From the NCBI RefSeq assembly GCF_001949145.1, contig NW_019091500.1, positions 66,477-126,476 on the forward strand: DNA of 60,000 bases, given 5' to 3'. A program made the translations under genes and the position numbers. The DNA comes from Acanthaster planci. Taxonomy: Eukaryota; Echinodermata; Asteroidea; Valvatida; Acanthasteridae. Position 1 is the first letter of the stretch. Each line of letters opens with the position of its first letter. Shown in pieces: positions 24,001 to 31,717 of this stretch. Under the pieces are notes generated by a model. The model saw only the letters and a program-made list of their open reading frames with translations, made no database searches and was not told the DNA's origin.

Positions 24001-26669
24001 ACGGTATTCGGAGCTTTAAGGAATACTTAAAGATTGATCGTCAGGCCAACACCAGTTTAATCCCGCGTTGGCGGCAGCTTTTAAAGTCTTTCTGATGATC
24101 CCATCAGATTAAATAATGATAAGATAAGATCTAATTAAGAAACTTACAGTTTGGTTTTGTCTGGGGTTGGAACCGCGTCCGAACTAATGCAATGGCCAGT
24201 AAGAGAAGGATTGGCCATAGCAGCAGAGTTAACGTCGAAACCTGAGAAAAATGACATAGCAAGAAATCAGTTTCATCATTGTTCTTTTTGATGATTATGG
24301 TTTGGATCACAAAAATCATAACCCACATACTTACCTCTTACCTCACGGGCACGGGGTGTCAAAACACCATTAACGGTTGGAGGGTGCACATTTCGAGTTT
24401 TAATCAAATTTGCGACTTTTACCGGATTTCCCAAATGTGTTTCTTTGCCTTTTCTTTCCCTTTTTTCTTTTTTTCCTTTTTAATTTTTCGGGTCCACCTT
24501 CCCGAAATACAGTAAGTTTCTTTACGACACACATTTGTCGAAAAAGATAAAAAAAAGCCATACTGTAGTTACCAATTAAATCAAAGATGGCGAAACATTT
24601 GGTGATATTCAATGGCGGACAGTAGAGTGACCATCGTGGAATATATACCCGGCAGAAATTTTGAGAATAAGACCTCAACAAAGCGTTGAGATGACGCTAT
24701 TTGGGTCTTAATCGGAACCAAGACAAAAACGAATCAGATATACGTAAAACATCGGGAGGAAAACAGATTGACAGACAGTCTAGAGATCTGTGATTAATTG
24801 ACAAAATGCAATTTTCTTAAAGTGGGGGAATTGTGATAGAGATTGTTAATAATAAATGAGAATGTCGTCTTTCACTGAGTGTATAAAGACCGACAAATAT
24901 GACAGCCGCACGCTGTTATTTTTACTTTGTTTTTTATATCTTTTCCAGCAAAGTTCCATAATAATTGTTCAATTGTGCAATCATGTGCAACTCTAAAGAG
25001 AAACGTTCAACACATCTCTGAAAACAACACCCTGGTGTCATTTTACACAGCAAGTATTTGATACTTGTGAGTTCCGTAAACAACGCTTTGAACAGAGTCA
25101 CTTTCATTTTCATCACCCAATTATTTCGCAAATGTTTGCATTTTTCTATCGTACAACACTCTCACTAATGCGTCACTACAAATAATGAGCACCAAAAACT
25201 GTTTGTTTTAATAACAAACAAAATGAAACACAGAATGCATAACATTGAACATGTACATAAATCACTTTACAACATTAACCCAAAAGAGTCAGGTTATTTT
25301 TGGACCATCGCATTGCGGGGAGGAGGGGTAAATTACGCCTCCCAACCAAGAACTCAGATATCACATGCCCAGATCATAATGTCACCATACGCATGTATAA
25401 AAAAACTCATTATGTGCCTGTCCATATGTACGTGTGCGTTGCGTTCGGACGTCAAAATCGCATCGGGAGCGATTTCGACGGAAACGCAACGATTGGCGCA
25501 AGTGTTGACGCGCATATGGAAAGGCAACCTTTACAGTAAAAATGTGAAGTTTCAAGTCAATGTAAGATAGGGTTTTAGTTTGAATAGGCCTACATGACCT
25601 CCGCAAACGCATCAGCCTACGTGCATTAAACATACAATGGAAAAAGTAGGGATTTTTGGCTATCCTGTCTTGCAAAAATGTGCGTTGGGTGAGAACAGTA
25701 CATCGAATTGGAAAAAAATGTGCAACTGTTAAGAAATTTAGATATTTTGATGTGACTACAATATCGACCGGCCACTATGATATCACACCGTACTCGCCTT
25801 GACCAAGAACTGAAACGGTGGAATTGGAGATTGTGCAGCGGGTAACATTACAATTGCCATCAGTTCTGGGGTGACTACGATCACGATGATTGAAAAAAAA
25901 CATGTAAGATAGAATCCAGCCGGTATTTCTTAACATTAGCCTAGCTCGAGGCTGCTTTAAATTTATCGGAAAGTTTCACTTAGGTCTCTGGATGTATGGT
26001 CGATTTTGCTTTGAATTAAACGAGAGAAAAGGCGTTACAGTGGCCACTTATCTTCTGTTTAAAACACGGAACTCATTACCAGGGAAAATCAACTCACGCA
26101 GTATATGCGTGAGATTTCGACCTTTTAAATGCAGTAAACATAAACACAAGGTTTTTTACCACAATTTAATAAACATAATACCTAAGAGGCTTTCAAAACA
26201 CTGGATGCTGTTGGATTACGCTGTACCTACAACTTTACTCTAAAGGACATCGGTTTTTAGTTTGTTTGCATTAATTATTAATATATTGATTCATTTTATA
26301 AATGTAATTTTGTAAGTACATGCAGTAATTTTTCTGACGGTGACCATTTTTTGGTGATGTTCATTTTATATTTAACCCATCATCGCCTAAGAACGTATAA
26401 CACTTCGATGGAATTTGTTTCAAACAGCTATTTGACTACTTTGGGATAATCACATCAGAGGGTCAGGTTAAAAAAAGCAAAGGTTTAAAACATAGTTTGT
26501 CCCTTAAAATTACAAATCATTTAATTGAATGATTGCTTTTAAAACATAAAAACGGCAATTATATAGCAGTTAAGATAAAAATGAGAAAACATGAAATTCT
26601 CACCGGTGCTCGTAATCTGAGCTTGAGGTTCTTGCGCATGAGCAAACCTAACTGGCCCAAGACCCCCAT
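1..26669 (-). CDS. ABCA (12/13-like): ABCA-subfamily lipid transporter (ABCA12/13-like) with repeat-expanded ECD1 and two C-type lectin domains; 5' part, 33 exons
   Basis: ABCA proteins are full-length ABC transporters that move lipids; membrane helix 1 is followed by a large extracellular domain (ECD1). Seen: start MGVLGQLGLLMRKN, helix 1 around LLLWPILLLL, then VRTRFQPQTKPNC and KAMPSSGLVPFLQ, which match the family N-terminus and, from memory, ABCA12 best. Thirty-three exons with consensus splice sites sum to 5541 nt = 1847 codons with all phases compatible. After exon 4 the ECD1 consists of units of exons A (phase 1-0), B (0-0), C (0-2) and D (2-1). Two C-type lectin domains follow units 2 and 5. 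Many N-x-S/T sites fit a glycosylated extracellular chain. The frame is open throughout. Helices 2-6, both ATPase domains and the stop are outside the window to the left. Family membership is strong; the ABCA12/13 subgroup is an inference. Confidence 0.88.
120..311 (-). CDS. ABCA exon 33, ECD1 unit 7, type B
   Basis: 64 codons, phase 0-0. Acceptor GAACAG, donor GTATTA. The layout is shared with other B exons: hydrophobic start, a cysteine after DVIALF, a second cysteine in DEYLCKVNY, and a helical tail ending QIFSQ. This is the last exon before the left edge; a C-type exon should follow outside. Confidence 0.8.
812..945 (-). CDS. ABCA exon 32, ECD1 unit 7, type A
   Basis: 134 nt, phase 1-0. 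Acceptor GTGACAG, donor GTTGGC. It reads AFSQGQVFSGAMPETERF and ends WDDPSK. It aligns with other A exons (charged DLF/ELF-like start, helical body) but is among the most diverged. Confidence 0.72.
1050..1165 (-). CDS. ABCA exon 31, ECD1 unit 6, type D
   Basis: 116 nt, phase 2-1, the shortest D exon. Acceptor TTGCAG, donor GTAAAA. It encodes a helix-forming stretch with VPFMLRDVLHYNNAVLQ and ends ALIEG. Partner copy in the first block is exon 18. Confidence 0.78.
1808..2079 (-). CDS. ABCA exon 30, ECD1 unit 6, type C
   Basis: 272 nt, phase 0-2. Acceptor GAATAG, donor GTAAGT. It opens FERYYTFMTSMN and then reads VIPAEFAPYANLSELL, nearly the same as PIPAEYAHYANLSALV in exon 17. This identifies the pair as block duplicates. 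Confidence 0.83.
2416..2586 (-). CDS. ABCA exon 29, ECD1 unit 6, type B
   Basis: 57 codons, phase 0-0. Acceptor TTTTAG, donor GTAGGT. Two cysteines (TLLCSEG and SRLCDLD) and the tail FWNIPQIQTA mirror exon 16 (ALCMID, KLCSLN, HWQIPELQEK). Confidence 0.83.
2850..2974 (-). CDS. ABCA exon 28, ECD1 unit 6, type A
   Basis: 125 nt, phase 1-0. Acceptor GTATAG, donor GTAAGA. LLELGPNVTEAVIQTFLNAS matches LLELGPDVNEVILRAFLNAT of exon 15, with identical exon length. It directly follows the second lectin domain. Confidence 0.87.
3361..3548 (-). CDS. ABCA exon 27, C-type lectin domain II, second half
   Basis: 188 nt, phase 2-1. Acceptor CTGCAG, donor GTAAGC. C-terminal half of a CTLD: YENWESEPQGDYYC, then NFGTDGLWHQANC and a final cysteine in SSVCKV. 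The Ca2+/sugar-site motifs are altered: EPQ in place of EPN, WHQ in place of WND. The WIGL region is much shorter than in domain I. Confidence 0.85.
3835..3965 (-). repeat. tRNA-derived SINE fragment
   Basis: On the minus strand: GTGGCTCAGTGATCAG (tRNA-like head with box A), then GGTTGGGAGTTCAAG (box B), then ATGTTGTGATCTTGGACAAG. This layout is common to tRNA-derived SINEs of marine invertebrates. It lies in an ABCA intron. Confidence 0.65.
4035..4206 (-). CDS. ABCA exon 26, C-type lectin domain II, first half
   Basis: 172 nt, phase 1-2, the same length and phases as exon 13. Acceptor AAACAG, donor GTAAGG. It reads GGTCRPGWHGDNFFCYKF, the classic long-form CTLD opening (C-x-x-GW, then CYK), then TASWQVC and QEQQFLQSIG. 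Confidence 0.88.
4678..4709. repeat. Perfect 15-bp inverted repeat with 2-nt loop
   Basis: GAGGCCAACTGCTTG, AC, then its exact reverse complement. An isolated hairpin in the intron between exons 25 and 26. Role unknown. Confidence 0.85.
5023..5153 (-). CDS. ABCA exon 25, ECD1 unit 5, type D
   Basis: 131 nt, phase 2-1, equal in length to exon 12. Acceptor ATGCAG, donor GTAAAC. It reads TYGMYPPLFQNLLSQ and ends AIVKLFTG, like ILNIFTG of exon 12. Both immediately precede a lectin domain. Confidence 0.83.
5646..5875 (-). CDS. ABCA exon 24, ECD1 unit 5, type C
   Basis: 230 nt, phase 0-2. Acceptor GAACAG, donor GTAAGT. It contains DDWGHFLQKV, QLPRLINKLPSLF and QRPLNFSGDWTGV; the last is almost repeated in exon 20 (QQPLNFSGEWSGL). 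Confidence 0.86.
6503..6742 (-). CDS. ABCA exon 23, ECD1 unit 5, type B
   Basis: 80 codons, phase 0-0, the longest B exon. Acceptor GTCCAG, donor GTTTGT. Cysteines in DVFCTGN and AVLCHLV, tail LTMLSDK. The reading frame stays open upstream of the acceptor, but the splice site and alignment to other B exons set the exon start. Confidence 0.82.
7149..7273 (-). CDS. ABCA exon 22, ECD1 unit 5, type A
   Basis: 125 nt, phase 1-0. Acceptor TTTCAG, donor GTAACC. LGELFRDQSIFRDL and QLNLTQADVEAL align with exon 9 (IADFFRNETI, QLNLTNDDLKAI). This exon opens the second block copy. Confidence 0.86.
7804..7940 (-). CDS. ABCA exon 21, ECD1 unit 4, type D
   Basis: 137 nt, phase 2-1. Acceptor CATTAG, donor GTAAGG. 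STVDLLEALDMEL and WWRTIKDIILRGQ align with exon 8 (VSLMESLDMQL, WWKDVTNIISRGQ). Confidence 0.86.
8235..8452 (-). CDS. ABCA exon 20, ECD1 unit 4, type C
   Basis: 218 nt, phase 0-2. Acceptor CTCAG, donor GTGAGT. MDDWQRLLEELL, DLPSLLQRLPELM, QQPLNFSGEWSGL and IQGNMTVTEFLQ closely match exons 11 and 24. It follows exon 19 directly, so this unit has no B exon. Confidence 0.88.
8928..9055 (-). CDS. ABCA exon 19, ECD1 unit 4, type A
   Basis: 128 nt, phase 1-0. Acceptor CTCAG, donor GTGAGA. It reads GQEIPLEDLFQNQTALLQFF and ends WYRAQP. Its phase-0 end joins either a B or a C exon in frame. Confidence 0.85.
9240..9370 (-). repeat. Possible tRNA-SINE remnant
   Basis: The minus strand has GTGGGTTCAAATCCAGCC, a good box B, but box A is not clean. 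Intronic. Confidence 0.3.
9409..9560 (-). CDS. ABCA exon 18, ECD1 unit 3, type D
   Basis: 152 nt, phase 2-1, the longest D exon. Acceptor TTGCAG, donor GTAGGT. It encodes SIADLLDVFSLQINQVLDML and ends WLKSLQG. Confidence 0.82.
10082..10350 (-). CDS. ABCA exon 17, ECD1 unit 3, type C
   Basis: 269 nt, phase 0-2. Acceptor AACAG, donor GTAAGT. ITDYIALLNSASGPIPAEY, HYANLSALVHKYDL and SRAWSDIFARPFDF; duplicate of exon 30. Confidence 0.86.
10796..10972 (-). CDS. ABCA exon 16, ECD1 unit 3, type B
   Basis: 59 codons, phase 0-0. Acceptor AATAG, donor GTGGGT. ALVRMPPEEQVRALC, VRQKLCSLNLTEIL and HWQIPELQEK. The two-cysteine spacing resembles the matching part of ABCA1 ECD1 (SLCNG...SELCGL, from memory). 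Confidence 0.86.
11255..11379 (-). CDS. ABCA exon 15, ECD1 unit 3, type A
   Basis: 125 nt, phase 1-0. Acceptor TGTAG, donor GTAAGC. DHRLIELLRQDPADKVIHML, LLELGPDVNEVILRAFLNAT. It directly follows lectin domain I and pairs with exon 28. Confidence 0.87.
11672..11910 (-). CDS. ABCA exon 14, C-type lectin domain I, second half
   Basis: 239 nt, phase 2-1. Acceptor GTCACAG, donor GTATTA. SWLGLVSYGPDYAFWIGDG holds the WIGL-type core. Then come YQNWFPSVTP, a cysteine in GSCAKVNFGTDGLW, HHANC and YLCE. EPN and WND are absent (FPS and WHH instead), so classical Ca2+-dependent sugar binding is not predicted. Confidence 0.9.
12002..12160. repeat. Minisatellite, 11-bp unit with 33-bp higher order
   Basis: ACTGACTTGTG, ACTGGCTTGTG, ACTGGCTTGAG repeat twice in that order from 12081, with degenerate copies before. 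The minus frame gives an SQSQASHKPVTSQ-like ORF, which is a repeat artefact. Located between the two exons of lectin domain I. Confidence 0.85.
12282..12453 (-). CDS. ABCA exon 13, C-type lectin domain I, first half
   Basis: 172 nt, phase 1-2. Acceptor CACAG, donor GTATGT. GGSCPDGWHSNLTSCYKYV is a textbook long-form CTLD start, followed by AAWSGC and EQSFLESIG. It lies between a D exon and an A exon at phase-1 introns. Confidence 0.9.
12867..12997 (-). CDS. ABCA exon 12, ECD1 unit 2, type D
   Basis: 131 nt, phase 2-1. Acceptor TTTCAG, donor GTAAGT. SRGPIFSVIQDILSQ and AMDIELQILNIFTG; duplicate of exon 25. Confidence 0.85.
13181..13422 (-). CDS. ABCA exon 11, ECD1 unit 2, type C
   Basis: 242 nt, phase 0-2. 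Acceptor AAAAAG, donor GTGCAG. VQWDVLLDDIMSMV, NLPDFLQRLPELLA and LQGNMTIEEVLQQW, close to exon 20. Confidence 0.86.
13548..13775 (-). repeat. Two tRNA-SINE heads in tandem
   Basis: At 13548-13625 the minus strand reads GGTGTAGTTGGTAAAGC (box A) and CAGGTTCTAATCCC (box B). A second, diverged head lies at 13690-13770 (GGTTCTAATCAC). Both are preceded by GGCTGGATGG. Intronic. Confidence 0.65.
13795..13870 (+). repeat. tRNA-SINE head, plus strand
   Basis: ATTAGCGTAACAGCATGG followed by TGTGGGTTCAAATCCCCC, tRNA-like A and B boxes in opposite orientation to the neighbouring SINE pair. Confidence 0.5.
14110..14322 (-). CDS. ABCA exon 10, ECD1 unit 2, type B
   Basis: 71 codons, phase 0-0. Acceptor CTCCAG, donor GTGAGG. 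IAELLQLLTSTSHPAELLC, QKTLCTPGTDG and DILLFVDK. Confidence 0.86.
14505..14629 (-). CDS. ABCA exon 9, ECD1 unit 2, type A
   Basis: 125 nt, phase 1-0. Acceptor TTTAG, donor GTAAGT. NVPIADFFRNETIILTNL and QLNLTNDDLKAILQLQLKQ. First exon of the duplicated ten-exon block. Confidence 0.87.
14905..15345 (+). repeat. SINE interrupted by a foldback insertion
   Basis: The head at 14915-14985 has GTTGGCACAGTG and CTGGGTTCGAATCTGGC. The SINE tail CTGTGGGTTTTCCTCCCACC resumes near 15278. In between lies an inverted-repeat insert (listed separately). Confidence 0.55.
15021..15263. mobile_element. Foldback insert inside a SINE
   Basis: The left end TGTTGTAGTTGAGACC and right end GGTCTCGACACTG are near inverted repeats. 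The interior is built of ACAAGACC-type repeats on the left and their complements on the right. The flanks CCTTACCAG and CCCTACCAG look like a target duplication. Confidence 0.5.
15482..15612 (-). CDS. ABCA exon 8, ECD1 unit 1, type D
   Basis: 131 nt, phase 2-1. Acceptor TGACAG, donor GTAGGT. VSLMESLDMQLMNATWWKDV and KLVGKFLNDFQ. Closest to exon 21. Confidence 0.85.
15748..15959 (-). CDS. ABCA exon 7, ECD1 unit 1, type C
   Basis: 212 nt, phase 0-2. Acceptor ATTAG, donor GTAAGT. No internal methionine, so an ATG-based ORF search misses it. FSEFLKALGQTDWSAIL, EFVEGLPNLLEVV and FQELLKQFEQGTLEKQ. Confidence 0.85.
16238..16435 (-). CDS. ABCA exon 6, ECD1 unit 1, type B
   Basis: 66 codons, phase 0-0. 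Acceptor TTGCAG, donor GTATTC. LLELTGYIDFKGIVC, SQALCSVQDGQ and LDVPYLINE. It aligns with the region after HKVFLQGYQ in human ABCA1 (from memory). Confidence 0.86.
16590..16810. repeat. Degenerate TTTGATGGA-type simple repeat
   Basis: Many imperfect copies of TTTTGATGGATTTGATACAT in the intron between exons 5 and 6. No coding signal. Confidence 0.6.
16841..16968 (-). CDS. ABCA exon 5, ECD1 unit 1, type A
   Basis: 128 nt, phase 1-0. Acceptor TCACAG, donor GTAAAC. YHVRDFFHNVSDVQRYLKQ resembles the LRDFL...YHNLSL segment of ABCA1. This is the best ancestral anchor for the repeat unit. Confidence 0.87.
16969..18846 (-). other. ABCA intron 4
   Basis: AT-rich intron between exon 4 and exon 5. I see no exon-like ORF, RNA gene or clear repeat in it. 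Confidence 0.7.
18847..18989 (-). CDS. ABCA exon 4
   Basis: 143 nt, phase 2-1, the same phases as D exons. Acceptor GCACAG, donor GTAAGA. LAQIANSLNSVF, LPEVIKPLTELS and ESLTNFT. It corresponds to the helical segment after the KAMPSSG region in ABCA proteins and may be the ancestral D exon. Confidence 0.86.
18990..20849 (-). other. ABCA intron 3
   Basis: Intron between exons 3 and 4. It carries two TAGGCCTA palindromes (19503, 19938) and a CTTCTTCCTC/TTATTA low-complexity patch near 20625-20660. No gene seen. Confidence 0.7.
20850..20994 (-). CDS. ABCA exon 3 (conserved start of ECD1)
   Basis: 145 nt, phase 1-2. Acceptor CCTCAG, donor GTAAGA. CHYDSKAMPSSGLVPFLQ and FTCDLSTSCKTQ match the family signature after helix 1 (CHFPNKAMPSAG in ABCA1; the FLQ...LCDT...C form resembles ABCA12). 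Confidence 0.93.
20995..24147 (-). other. ABCA intron 2
   Basis: Intron between exons 2 and 3. Short ORFs here lack domain signals. One TAGGCCTA at 22810. No gene seen. Confidence 0.7.
24148..24241 (-). CDS. ABCA exon 2 (first membrane helix)
   Basis: 94 nt, phase 0-1. Acceptor TCTCAG, donor GTAAGT. STLTLLLWPILLLLAIALVR is the first transmembrane helix with the family WP motif, followed by TRFQPQTKPN. Confidence 0.93.
24242..26603 (-). other. ABCA intron 1
   Basis: Intron after the first coding exon. A short imperfect hairpin lies near 25450 (AAATCGCATCGGGAGCGATT core). No gene seen. Confidence 0.7.
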
Positions 26670-26768
26670 GGTGTCTGTCCACCAGTGCGGCCACCAGTCT
26701 GTCACCTCCTGGCTCGACTCTGATCGGTTTTACTGCGGCTTTTAGCTGGTACAGACGAAACTACAATG
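26604..26768 (-). CDS. ABCA first coding exon with 5' UTR part
   Basis: Coding part is 26604-26669 (22 codons, MGVLGQLGLLMRKNLKLR plus LRAP), ending at donor GTGAGA in phase 0, the same break point as in vertebrate ABCA genes. There is an in-frame TAA upstream with no ATG between, which fixes the start. A strong polypyrimidine tract and CAG acceptor end at 26769, so 26670-26768 is 5' UTR and at least one upstream noncoding exon should exist. Confidence 0.9.
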
Positions 26769-29700
26769 CTGCCAGGAAAACGAGAGAAAAGAAAGTCAGG
26801 GAGAAAAATTCCGCTGGAGAAAAACTTTCAAATTTACAGTCTCACGGTTTCCTTTCTCTCCTATGTCTTTCAGGAAATGAGGGTAAATTTCATATCGCTG
26901 GGCAGATATTGCAGTCTCGCGGTAATGATACTTTCAAAAACATCTCCCTACACCGAAAGTGACACTACACAGTCTCTGTAAAGGGGGTAGCAGATTTCAA
27001 ATACATTGCCATCCTGTTGATTCCAAACAGAATCCTCTAAATGCAAGGTGCGTAGCTTTGTGCGAAGTCATGTGGCCACTAACAAAATCCAAATGACTAA
27101 CCGACCGACAGTTTTCACAAACTGAACAAATATGAGACAATAAACTCACTGATTAAGTTCTTTGGAACATTCCGTTCAGTCAGCTTCTGTTAAACAAGAA
27201 ATTCTGAAACTGTGCTTCAAAAAAAGAAAAATTGACAGCGCAGCAGAACAGACTTCAGAGAGACGCCCGTTCAACAAACATATCACACTGCCGCGTCGGC
27301 GACGCCAAACCTACTTGTACGTCCATATCCAGGTGAGACCCTTAAATAACGTTCACATGACGTTGGCGGCACAATACCGGTATAGTATACCTCTCAAATA
27401 ACAACACAGTCAACTCATTTGAATCAAAATAAGTTTCTGCTTTTGAATCCTACCAAAATAATAGCCAGAGGTCGAAGTTGAAAGACAGTACACACGCACA
27501 CTAATGCATGATCAGAACCCTATGGCCGTGAGTAACTTCACAAGTCCAATCAATAAACGAAAGCCCTTCTTTGCTTTTGCTGCATGCGCGCCACACAACT
27601 CAAAAGTGACTCAGACTTGCCCAGGGAAGATATATAGCATGCACGCATACGCCAGTTGATGGACAAAAGGGCTGTGAATTCATCCATTTTCCTGACTTCT
27701 TTCGAAGTACCGTTGTCCACGCCCAAAAGGAAACATGACAAGGATTCAACATTCCAAATCCGGGGATTTTAATATCCAAAAGTGGCCATGATTGCCTCGA
27801 GCAGCGGCTGACAGACCTACAGCGTGGCGGATAAAGTTTCACAGCGTCCGCAAGTTCCTGACGCGTCAGGCTAAGGGAGAAATGTCACAAGTCCCCCAAT
27901 TTCCTTTCTGCAAAGTATATTCGTAAGGTAAAACCCCCAAACCCTGGACTTAAACTGCCGCTGTCATGAAGCTAAACACGCATAGTCTTGTTTCCGTTGT
28001 CGGCTATCGTGGAGGTTGCATTGAGTGTTGCGCGCGATTCTGAAAGCGAGTACGGGACCTTTCAGCAAAAGGTCATCGCAATTTTGACAAGTTCGTCTGG
28101 GTCATGAGAATCACTGGGCCTATGTGACGGGAAAAACACACGGGGCGGGCATAGCGTGCCCGGCCGTACCACCACTCCAGCGCCTCGCCGAATCGATATC
28201 CTAGCCATGTTGATGTTATGAACAGTCGATTCAACTATGTCCTCCCTTGATCAACCGTTAGTTTATATATCTTCCTGCCAATTTTCGCAAAGTACAACCA
28301 GTGACGAGAAAAAGGTTTTGAACGGGGAAAATAAATTCATTAGTTTTTGATAATAAATTCATTAGTTTTTGATAAAAATATTTTTTTTCCGTCCTGCACA
28401 TCTGCAAAAGCTGATCACCACTGACATCATTTCAGCCGGAAAATACATGTTCACCTCAGCAAAAGGTCTTGATCATAGTACACCCCCCCCATATACCAGA
28501 ATCAGCCATGTGTACCGTGTTTGATTATAATATAGACAACATCGCCATTTGGGGGGGGGAGTCACAGCAGGGCAACCTTGCACATTCGTGAGCGGCGTGA
28601 CTACGGACTGTCACCAGAACGGTTTGATAACACTCACGTGGATTTATATCACCGACATTTCAACACACTGTCGGCGCAACTGGCTTACCAATACCAGAAC
28701 CGCCGTGTCACTGGAACAGTGGACCCCCCACAGCGCCGGAGCAGTTTTCTTGGTCTAGGGCCCGCCTAGCTCAACTGAATTCTTCCCTTGTACTTCGGGA
28801 CTTTGGTCACAGGTCACATCATTGGACAAGCAAGCAAGAAATGTTAGTGTTGGTGAACTTTCACATGCATGTACATACCCTGTGCACTACAGTACTTCAT
28901 TACCATGTCAACACTTCTGTTGTGGAGCAAATTCACTTCGAATAAATAACGATGATCAGATAGCGTCATTCTGCGTCTGGTCATATAATTGCTCATGGGG
29001 TACACAATTTTAACTTGTAGGGGAATCTTCTGGAATTGAAGTGATTATCGCACACTAATTTTAGATAATCATACGAATCGATTACAGCCGTGCGCCCACA
29101 AAAAGATAAAGCAGAATTGCCGAATATGAAAGTTGGAACACCAAAGATGCGTAGGCCTACTTACTCAATATAGTCTCTTAAAATGTTACATAAGGCATGT
29201 CATGTGTTACAAGAGTTCTATCCCAATTGAAGAAACAAAGACTCTGTTCTGTATTCATCTTGTTTTAACATTGAAAGTTGCATAAACAGTTTATTCATAC
29301 CAAGAGTTTGCGTGTATTTCAGCATACAGGTAAACTGGACTAAACAAAATTAGTACTTAAGCTTTGAAATGCAAGCATTCAACCATCATCCTGTAAATAC
29401 GAGCAACGACAATTAGTGATATGAATACGTGTACAGTCAATCCTCGTTAACAGGTGCACTATTGTTACAACGTTCATTCTGCTCATATTTACAAGGACAC
29501 TTTTAGTCTCAGTTTTTGTTCCTTGTTTTCGTTCCTGGTAATATATTGGGTTCCTGTTTTAACGAGTTAACCTGCAAAGTCCCAAGGACATCTCATGAAT
29601 GAGGTTCGACTGTACATTGCCGAACTGGAAAAGTAAGCGTTACCGTCAAGTTGAAAAGGAAGTTCAGTATAAATGTTGACCAGAGTGCGTATTCACTGTA

Positions 29701-31717
29701 GTAGTTGGCCGCCAGTGAAGGATTTGATTTTTTATCATGTTTCTTCACTGTGCTCATTCGCATAAAAAACCAGTTTAATTCTGTTTATAAACCCCAAGCG
29801 TACCACACGGAAGACAATGATTTTTCTGCAATCAATTGCAAATAAATTAAAATAGCCAAGAACAGCCTTCAAGTTCCAACGCATCAGCAATGCATAATCA
29901 TAATAGAATCTTTAATTCAAAGATCGCTGACTCGTAAACCAGATTAGGCCTAAAAACACCGGATGAACGATTTGATAACTAACATCGTGGTAATAGCATT
30001 TATCGGGCCATGGTTGGAATGGCTTCATGCTTTAAGGAGCGTAAAAGAACTTCATAGCGATGTACTGTATACCAGCAGAACTCAGCACAGATGAAGCCCT
30101 CTTCACTCACACTGTTGGACACAATCGTGTAATGGGATTCCTACTGCCGAAGAATGAAACGCGCGGAATACAAATAGCACTTAATATATGGACTAGCAAG
30201 TGCCACTGTTAATTTGACCTTGCGAAACCAAATGGGTTGGGACAGTATTGTGAGATTGACTTTCACAACGGAGTGGCCCTTGAATTCCTCGATGTGCCTC
30301 TCCAGCACTCCCGACGACGAGCGCCGTGGTAGCAGGTGTACATGTACATGCAATTGTACAGGGTGTACAGTGTACATGTACCTGTACAGCAGTTTAGGTC
30401 AATCCAGCGACTACTCTCGACCTTCATAACATACAATATTGCAGTGTTCACATAGAGGTTATGCACATAGGCGGAGTTGAAGGGCAAAATCTTTGTTGTC
30501 ACTAGGATAGGGTCAAATAAACCTGTGCATTCATTATAACTAAACTGCACTGACAACAAACCAGCAATTCATTCCACGCTCTGGTCGTCCTCCACGCCTC
30601 TATAAAGACTGGCACTGTGGCAGGACAACCTCACGCGCCAAGGTGATGGTTGGTATTGCCTTGGATCGGACCATGGTCGGACTGCCCCAAAGACACTAGG
30701 CGCGCTAATGTACTGTGCATTCTTTCCTGCATGGCATGCCTTCTGCGACTCAAAAGAAAGACACAAGCCTACCTCTGAACATTCCTGGTTGTTTGAGGTT
30801 GGCGGGCGGGAACGCGCGTGAACGGCGCTGGATGCCAGACGTCTGTGCTCGTAGTTTGTCCTTGGTTACACCATAGAGCTACAACCCAATGGTTACACCA
30901 TGGAGCTATTTGCTGCGGGTTCAATCCAAGCTTCAGGGTTCGGAAGGACAGGTGAAGGAATCCTTCAGCCAGACAGTTGTCAATGGGCTTACGTAACGTC
31001 ACGTTCAGCTTTCGTTTGCTTTCACTTTCACACACGCACCGCGTACCGTGTATGCGCGCGTGCACGCCTGGCTGCTTTTTGTTAGGGAAATATCAAACGT
31101 TGCACGGATCCAGTCCAGTGCTCTAAAATTAGTCTCGATTCGAGCAGTACAGTGGGTTGTGCACAGGACCTCCCAAAAGCGACCATTTTCACGGGAGCCT
31201 TGAGCAAAGACTAGACAGATCCAAACTGGTTTTGCTTGACATTACAGTATGTTTTTTGTACCACTCCGTATACATGCATGATTGTTGGAGAATTAAGCTG
31301 TCTTACTAACCTTGACTACTTTATGACCAACTTGAATAGGACCATAGACTTCAAAAGTTAATACTGCAGGTATGGCCATAAAATAAGAGAGGAAAATTGA
31401 GCATCACAAAAGAATCCACAGCCGATAAAGTACTTACACTATGTAGCACTGATGGAGTGTAGTAGCTATGGGTGTAAAGTAATGTAAGTTTGGTAGTCAG
31501 CGCATTGGCGCGCCTCAGTATATGCGCGTTTAAGGCAGAGCATGCCAAGTACGCATAACACCCCGGCATGTATCGTTAGCGTATACGCAGAACGCGTGCA
31601 AGAACTTATACTCGCTTGTAACCACCTGTCTTTCTTTCGCCGATTGACGATGCACTTCACCTCGGGGCGGACTAATTTTGAAAATGTATACAACTTGTAA
31701 TAACAGCTGGTTATTAC
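26769..31717. other. Upstream region without a supported gene
   Basis: Only short ORFs without domain signals. It contains a direct 22-bp duplication at 28330-28375 (ATAAATTCATTAGTTTTTGA), a TGTACA-rich patch at 30335-30390 and TAGGCCTA at 29152 and 29945. If the ABCA gene has a distant first exon, this is its first intron. Confidence 0.55.
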
